From positions 1 to 10,135 of the forward strand of contig JAUWRC010000043.1 of NCBI GenBank assembly GCA_030610745.1: a DNA stretch of 10,135 nt, read 5' to 3'. Shown here piece by piece: positions 6,704 through 10,135 of this stretch. The number at the start of each line of letters is the position of its first letter. Positions within the stretch are counted from its first letter, which is position 1. The stretch is from Clostridia bacterium (GTDB lineage: Bacteria > Aerophobota > Aerophobia > Aerophobales > AE-B3A). The notes beneath the pieces are model-generated. The model was not told where the DNA came from and made no database searches. It saw only the letters and a list, made by a program, of their open reading frames with translations. The position numbers were made by a program, and so were the translations under genes.

Positions 6704-7669
6704 TTATTTTTTGAGCAAATCTAGACTGACAATGTGTTCAGGTTTATTTCCTCTAAGGACATCCAGTACCCCTTGAGCCACTCCAGTAGCCATCCTGATT
6801 ACACACTCTTTAGTAAGAGCAGCCATATGGGGAGACAAAATAATGTTTTCTATCTTAAGTAATGGGTTATCTGAATGCACAGGTTCCTGAGAGAAAACAT
6901 CGCTAGCAGCCCCAGCAATCCACTTCTCCTTAAGAGCTTTGGCCAGGGCTTTCTCCTCTACTATTCTACCCCGGGCTACATTTATAAGAAAGGCAGTGCG
7001 TTTCATAAAGCCCAATTCCCTCTCTCCAATAAGAGCCCTTGTTTCTCTGGTGAATGGAACATGGATGGATACAATATCTGATTTTTTTAGCAGTTCTGAT
7101 AAATTATAACATAAATTAGCTCCTATTTTCCTGGCCTTTTCCGGAGGCAGATAAGGATCGTAAGCTAAAACTTTCATATTAAAAGCAGCTTTACACTTTT
7201 TGGCTAAGGTAGAACCGATCCTTCCTGCCCCAATAATTCCTAAAGTTTTTCCCTCTAAGTCTACGGCAGCAAATTCTTCTCTTAGGGCAAAATTTCCCTC
7301 TCGTGTTGCTTTATCAGAAATAACTAACCTCTTAGCTAAAGCAAGAATAAAGCCCATTGCATGCTCAGCTACAGAAATCATATTAGCATTTGGCGTATGC
7401 ACTACAGAAATTCCGCGCTGAGAAGCAGCTTTGATGTCTATGTTGTCTACCCCTACTCCGTGTCTACCAATTACCTCTAACTTATCAGCGGATTCGATAA
7501 TCTCTCTGGTAAAGGGAGCCGTCCTCACTATAACTCCATGAATTCCCTTAATCTCCTTGCACACTGTCTCTACAGAGGAATCTGGGGCAAGGATGACATC
7601 AACTTCTTTTTTTAAAAGCTTTATCCCACTTTCATGGATAGGCTGGACAATTAATACTTTTTTCCTCAT
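6704..7669 (-). CDS. D-isomer-specific 2-hydroxyacid dehydrogenase, SerA-like, without ACT domain
   Basis: Predicted NAD(P)-dependent D-2-hydroxyacid dehydrogenase interconverting a 2-keto acid and its D-hydroxy acid. Numbered from the ATG at 7669 (321 residues): catalytic-domain N-terminus with HGVGVDNID near 70-78, Rossmann motif GAGRIG at 147-152, Asp171 at the end of the second beta strand (favouring NAD), and the catalytic triad Arg233 (NVARG), Glu262 (SQEPV) and His281 (SPHMAA). It stops at the end of the core enzyme, lacking the C-terminal regulatory domains of many biosynthetic phosphoglycerate dehydrogenases, which fits a catabolic role. The start is ambiguous: GTG at 7687, GTG at 7678 and TTG at 7672 are in frame and none has a strong ribosome site; ATG 7669 matches the usual family N-terminus. 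The DapA homologue follows, with a 20-base gap. Substrate unproven. Confidence 0.92.
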   Translation of the reverse strand: MRKKVLIVQPIHESGIKLLKKEVDVILAPDSSVETVCKEIKGIHGVIVRTAPFTREIIESADKLEVIGRHGVGVDNIDIKAASQRGISVVHTPNANMISVAEHAMGFILALAKRLVISDKATREGNFALREEFAAVDLEGKTLGIIGAGRIGSTLAKKCKAAFNMKVLAYDPYLPPEKARKIGANLCYNLSELLKKSDIVSIHVPFTRETRALIGERELGFMKRTAFLINVARGRIVEEKALAKALKEKWIAGAASDVFSQEPVHSDNPLLKIENIILSPHMAALTKECVIRMATGVAQGVLDVLRGNKPEHIVSLDLLKK

Positions 7670-7729
7670 CAAACTCACAAACTCCACTGGCTTGAGTTAT
7701 TCAAGAAGCTCACCATAACCTCCGGCATT

Positions 7730-8230
7730 TTATTTTAGCTTTTTTATTAGTTCCCTGCTAAAAGCAGGAAGATCCTTGGGAAGACGAGAGGTGATGATGT
7801 TTCCGTCCACGACTACTTCTTCATCCTGATAATCTGCTCCAGCTTGAACTAATTCCTCTTTTACCGAAGGAGCACAAGTAGCTTTTCTTCCCTTTAAAAG
7901 ACCTGCTGAGAGAGGAATTTGAGGTCCATGACATATGGCAGCTATAGGCTTACCCTGTTGGAAGAACTCCTGCGTTATTCTCAAAACATCCTTGTCTTGC
8001 CTTAGCTTTCCAGGAGCTTTGCCTCCTGGCAGGATCAATGCATCATAGTCTTCAACCTTCACTTCTTTCAGGGTAATATCTACCTCCATTTCAAGATTAC
8101 ACTTACCCGTAATCGTCGCTCTGGAGAAAGAAGCAACTTCTACTTCTATCCCTTCTTCTTTTAGCCGGTAATAAGGATAAAAAAGCTCCCTATCCTCTGC
8201 TCCATCGGCACTGATAATTAATCCTTTCAT
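7730..8230 (-). CDS. PfpI/DJ-1 family protein (class I glutamine amidotransferase-like fold)
   Basis: A 166-residue single-domain flavodoxin-like protein of the PfpI/DJ-1 superfamily. The nucleophile elbow AAICHGPQ places the catalytic Cys at 100 with His101 next to it, the same numbering as I recall for the Pyrococcus PfpI protease; the conserved acidic residue is Glu12 within DGAEDREL, and LPGGKAPG is at 67-74. The C-terminal VVVDGNIITSR (139-149) is also standard. Family members are described as intracellular peptidases, glyoxalase III-like enzymes or protein deglycases, and the sequence does not choose between these. A role in removing reactive aldehydes made by the neighbouring sugar enzymes is inference. 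The start at 8230 is fixed by TAGGAGG with a 7-base spacer. The TAA stop lies 60 bases before the next gene's ATG. Confidence 0.93.
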   Translation of the reverse strand: MKGLIISADGAEDRELFYPYYRLKEEGIEVEVASFSRATITGKCNLEMEVDITLKEVKVEDYDALILPGGKAPGKLRQDKDVLRITQEFFQQGKPIAAICHGPQIPLSAGLLKGRKATCAPSVKEELVQAGADYQDEEVVVDGNIITSRLPKDLPAFSRELIKKLK

Positions 8231-8241
8231 CCTTTAACCTC

Positions 8242-8325
8242 CTATCTAATTTTTTGTACTTTTACCAACTTCAAAAGTCTACACCCTCTTAGCTTGCAGT
8301 ATCTATCTATCTTTTTGAACTTCAT
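8242..8325 (-). CDS. Candidate small basic ORF, 27 residues, upstream of the PfpI gene
   Basis: In the 120-base gap between the first Gfo/Idh gene and the PfpI gene there is an ATG (8325) preceded by a doubled purine-rich stretch (AGGAG about 10 bases upstream and AGGAGG 2 bases upstream). It opens a 27-codon frame beginning MKFKKIDRYCK, strongly basic with two cysteines (positions 10 and 15). Its TAG stop overlaps the first bases of the TAGGAGG that serves the PfpI gene, an arrangement that would couple translation of the two. I recognise no family. It may be a translated leader, a small protein, or chance; the frame includes a short ATCT tandem run. Evidence is positional only. Confidence 0.25.
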   Translation of the reverse strand: MKFKKIDRYCKLRGCRLLKLVKVQKIR

Positions 8326-8350
8326 CCCCTCCTCACTCCTCTTACGGCAC

Positions 8351-9325
8351 CTAATAACTTTCTGCCCATTCTAAGCTTAATCGTAATGTATCAATAGTAT
8401 CCTCAGGTTCATAAAGTGGTCTCTTTTTACCTAACACTGAATCAATAAAACATCTGCTTTCTTGCAAAAAACCACCCGCAACCAGTGCATCATCAGAAGA
8501 CTGAAATTTCTCTACTCGATCTCCTCTGGTAATAATTACCTGGCTTTTTCCGAACATTCCGCCAAAAGTCTGGCAAGTACTATCATCAGCAATAGCTACA
8601 CTTCGTTCTGAAGATTTGCCTCCTGCTAAGGTAAAATACATAATGCTCTTTTGACCTTCTTTATGCTCAAAAACAGCAATGCCATTCCCTGCGCAGGCAG
8701 AAACTCCTGGTATTTTATTAGAAGAAAAGTAGGCTTTTGTAACTCCCCCACATATCCATTTTGCCAGGTCAACAAAATGTACTCCAAATTCCATCATTTC
8801 CGGGCCTAATAGCTTAGTTTCTTTTTTTGCTATTTGATTATAAGCTGTTTTACCGATATTGACGAATGCTCCTCTTATTTTTTCTAACAAAAAAATATTT
8901 ATTCTTTTCTCCTCGGAGAATTTTTTTACTTTTTGATAAGTTGGTGAGAACCTACGGTTATAGCCAATAAACAAGATGCGCGAATTCTGACGAGCTTCAT
9001 TACACATAGCCTTTGCCTCATCAACATTCATAGCAATAGGTTTTTCACAGAATACGTGATATCCCTTTTTTAACGCTGTTATTGTCATTTCCTTATGAAA
9101 AACAGTTGGGCTGCAAACATAAACTGCATTTAATTTTTCCCTTTCAAACATTTCCTCATAGTCCTGGTAAAAATTTGCCCCAATATCAGAAGCTAAAGAC
9201 AATCTTTCTTTAGTCTTTGTCCTGGCACAGATTCCTTTGACTTTGACCCCCTTTATTCTTAATAAACTGGGAATGTGAAACTCTTTAACTATCCTTCCTA
9301 AACCTATAACACTAATATTTATCAT
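8351..9325 (-). CDS. Gfo/Idh/MocA family NAD(P)-dependent oxidoreductase (first copy)
   Basis: Predicted cytoplasmic dehydrogenase or oxidoreductase acting on a sugar, cyclitol or sugar derivative. The 324-residue protein has the expected two-domain layout: an N-terminal Rossmann fold starting VIGLGRI (residues 6-12, GxGxx nucleotide-binding turn), the family EKP motif at 94-96 with Lys95 as likely catalytic lysine, then a C-terminal alpha/beta substrate domain with GVHFVDL at 181-187 (His183 and Asp186, positions that usually line the active site). Length is normal for the family. The ATG at 9325 follows GAGGGG with a short spacer and begins directly at the first beta strand, so the start is well supported. 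It sits 18 bases after the permease stop and is therefore probably cotranscribed with sugar uptake. The substrate cannot be inferred; inositol, glucose or aldose-aldose type activities are all possible. Confidence 0.93.
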   Translation of the reverse strand: MINISVIGLGRIVKEFHIPSLLRIKGVKVKGICARTKTKERLSLASDIGANFYQDYEEMFEREKLNAVYVCSPTVFHKEMTITALKKGYHVFCEKPIAMNVDEAKAMCNEARQNSRILFIGYNRRFSPTYQKVKKFSEEKRINIFLLEKIRGAFVNIGKTAYNQIAKKETKLLGPEMMEFGVHFVDLAKWICGGVTKAYFSSNKIPGVSACAGNGIAVFEHKEGQKSIMYFTLAGGKSSERSVAIADDSTCQTFGGMFGKSQVIITRGDRVEKFQSSDDALVAGGFLQESRCFIDSVLGKKRPLYEPEDTIDTLRLSLEWAESY

Positions 9326-9343
9326 TTATCCCCTCTTTTTCCA

Positions 9344-10135
9344 TTATTTCATACCTGTTATAGAAATACCCTTAACAAAGAATTTCTGAAAAGATAAAAA
9401 CATTATAACTATAGGGGTAACTACTATTACGCAAGCGGCAAGATATTGATCAAATTCAATAAAATACGGGTCCAAAAGCGAAGCCAATGCTACAGTTATA
9501 GGAAATAATTTTTCAGTACTAGCTACTATAAGAGGCCATAGCAATTCATTCCATCGCCACACGAACTCAAGAGTAGCCAGGGCAGCCAAACTTGTTCCTA
9601 ACAAAGGAAGGACAATTCGCCAATAAATCCCCAATGGAGCGCACCCATCTATTTTAGCTGCATCTATCAAATCTCTGGGTATACTCCGCATAGCTAACTG
9701 CATAAAAAAAATACCAAAAGGATAAACCATACGAGGGGCTATCATCCCCAGATAAGAATTAAGCAAGTGAAGTTTAATTATCAAGAGGTATAAAGGAATA
9801 ATAAGAATAGTGAAAGGGATCAGAATCAGACAAATTGCTGACCAGGAAAGAACAGTGCCAATTTTTGAAGGATATGTGACAATGACAAAGCCAATCAAAC
9901 TACTGGTAAAAAGTGATATGGTTACAGAGCCACCAGCATAAATAAAGGAATTTATGAAAAAGCGCACCCAGATAGGTCTCCATACCTCAATATATCCTTC
10001 ACCAGAGATTAGATGGGGCCACCAGGTAGGAGGAATTCGGATAATCTCACCTGCTGTTTTAAAAGAGGAAGAGAACATCCAATAAAGAGGAAAAACATAA
10101 CAGAGTATAATAGCAAAAAAGACTCCACCTAATAC
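9344..10135 (-). CDS. Carbohydrate ABC transporter permease, MalG type (5' end outside window)
   Basis: Inner-membrane permease subunit of a binding-protein-dependent sugar importer. The frame stays open to the right edge: 19 codons upstream of the first ATG (10078) read as a hydrophobic helix ending in FPLYW before MFSSSFK, the usual first helix of MalG-type permeases, so that ATG is internal and the true start lies beyond 10135. Of 263 visible residues, hydrophobic segments fall near 1-20, 62-86, 98-120, 128-148, 179-204 and 232-249. The cytoplasmic EAA loop that contacts the ATPase is clear near residues 158-177 (DAAKIDG, then RIVLP). The C-terminus (FVKGISITGMK) is typical of the family. 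Its partner permease and binding protein are expected further right, outside the window; no ATPase gene is visible. The gap to the next gene is 18 bases. Transported sugar unknown; family assignment is firm. Confidence 0.95.
   Translation of the reverse strand, partial: VLGGVFFAIILCYVFPLYWMFSSSFKTAGEIIRIPPTWWPHLISGEGYIEVWRPIWVRFFINSFIYAGGSVTISLFTSSLIGFVIVTYPSKIGTVLSWSAICLILIPFTILIIPLYLLIIKLHLLNSYLGMIAPRMVYPFGIFFMQLAMRSIPRDLIDAAKIDGCAPLGIYWRIVLPLLGTSLAALATLEFVWRWNELLWPLIVASTEKLFPITVALASLLDPYFIEFDQYLAACVIVVTPIVIMFLSFQKFFVKGISITGMK

Noticed and set aside
6704..7669. SerA-like gene as the serine-biosynthesis phosphoglycerate dehydrogenase
   Set aside because: No regulatory domain and no serine pathway neighbour; the class III aminotransferase here is not a phosphoserine aminotransferase. 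Not excluded, only unsupported.
7691..7705. Small inverted repeat CTTGA-GTTAT-TCAAG as a terminator or operator
   Set aside because: Five-base arms are too short, AT-rich and without a U-run; expected by chance.
7700..7729. In-frame continuation of ten codons after the PfpI stop, as possible readthrough or a broken C-terminus
   Set aside because: The protein already has the usual 166-residue length and family C-terminus before the TAA.
8301..8314. Tandem ATCT repeats
   Set aside because: Only about three copies; no further structure and no sign of phase-variable control beyond the uncertain small ORF.

Overview
This window is one continuous stretch of bacterial-type DNA in which every supportable gene lies on the minus strand, so the operon reads from right (10135) to left (1). 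It holds ten substantial genes plus the first eleven codons of an eleventh at the left edge. Gaps are short (about 18 to 120 bases) and most genes have a clear purine-rich ribosome binding site (GGAGG or AAGGAG type). No RNA gene, insertion sequence, CRISPR array or plus-strand gene is supportable. The DNA is moderately AT-rich and the proteins are rich in Lys, Glu and Ile. There is no taxonomic marker. An uncultured anaerobic bacterium (for example of Atribacterota or Aerophobetes type) is only a guess from gene content and style.

Layout in transcription order: the C-terminal part of a MalG-type sugar ABC transporter permease (9344-10135, running off the right edge); a Gfo/Idh/MocA NAD(P)-dependent oxidoreductase (8351-9325); a PfpI/DJ-1 family protein (7730-8230); a SerA-like D-2-hydroxyacid dehydrogenase (6704-7669); a DapA-superfamily aldolase or lyase (5799-6683); a xylose-isomerase-like TIM barrel protein (4848-5762); a glyoxylate/hydroxypyruvate reductase-like D-2-hydroxyacid dehydrogenase (3790-4773); a class III PLP aminotransferase (2313-3683); a second, longer Gfo/Idh/MocA oxidoreductase (1009-2310); a second TIM barrel isomerase/epimerase (139-942); and the start of an unidentified gene (1-35).

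Taken together this looks like a catabolic operon for a sugar, sugar acid, cyclitol or amino sugar: uptake by an ABC importer, oxidation by Gfo/Idh enzymes, isomerisation or epimerisation by TIM barrel enzymes, retro-aldol cleavage by the DapA homologue (giving pyruvate plus an aldehyde), and handling of two- or three-carbon hydroxy/keto acids by the dehydrogenases. A PfpI-type protein may deal with reactive carbonyls. Three enzyme types occur twice as clearly non-identical members, and the aminotransferase is not expected in a standard uronate pathway. The substrate cannot be read from the sequence.

The most notable local features are: the second Gfo/Idh gene, whose reading frame and Rossmann glycine motif extend upstream of its first ATG to a well-placed AGGAGG but with only an ATA codon where the start should be; a perfect 14-bp hairpin abutting the ribosome binding site of the aminotransferase gene, which also has two start sites; small candidate ORFs whose stops overlap the translation signals of the PfpI and SerA-like genes; and a DapA homologue with altered pyruvate-pocket residues.
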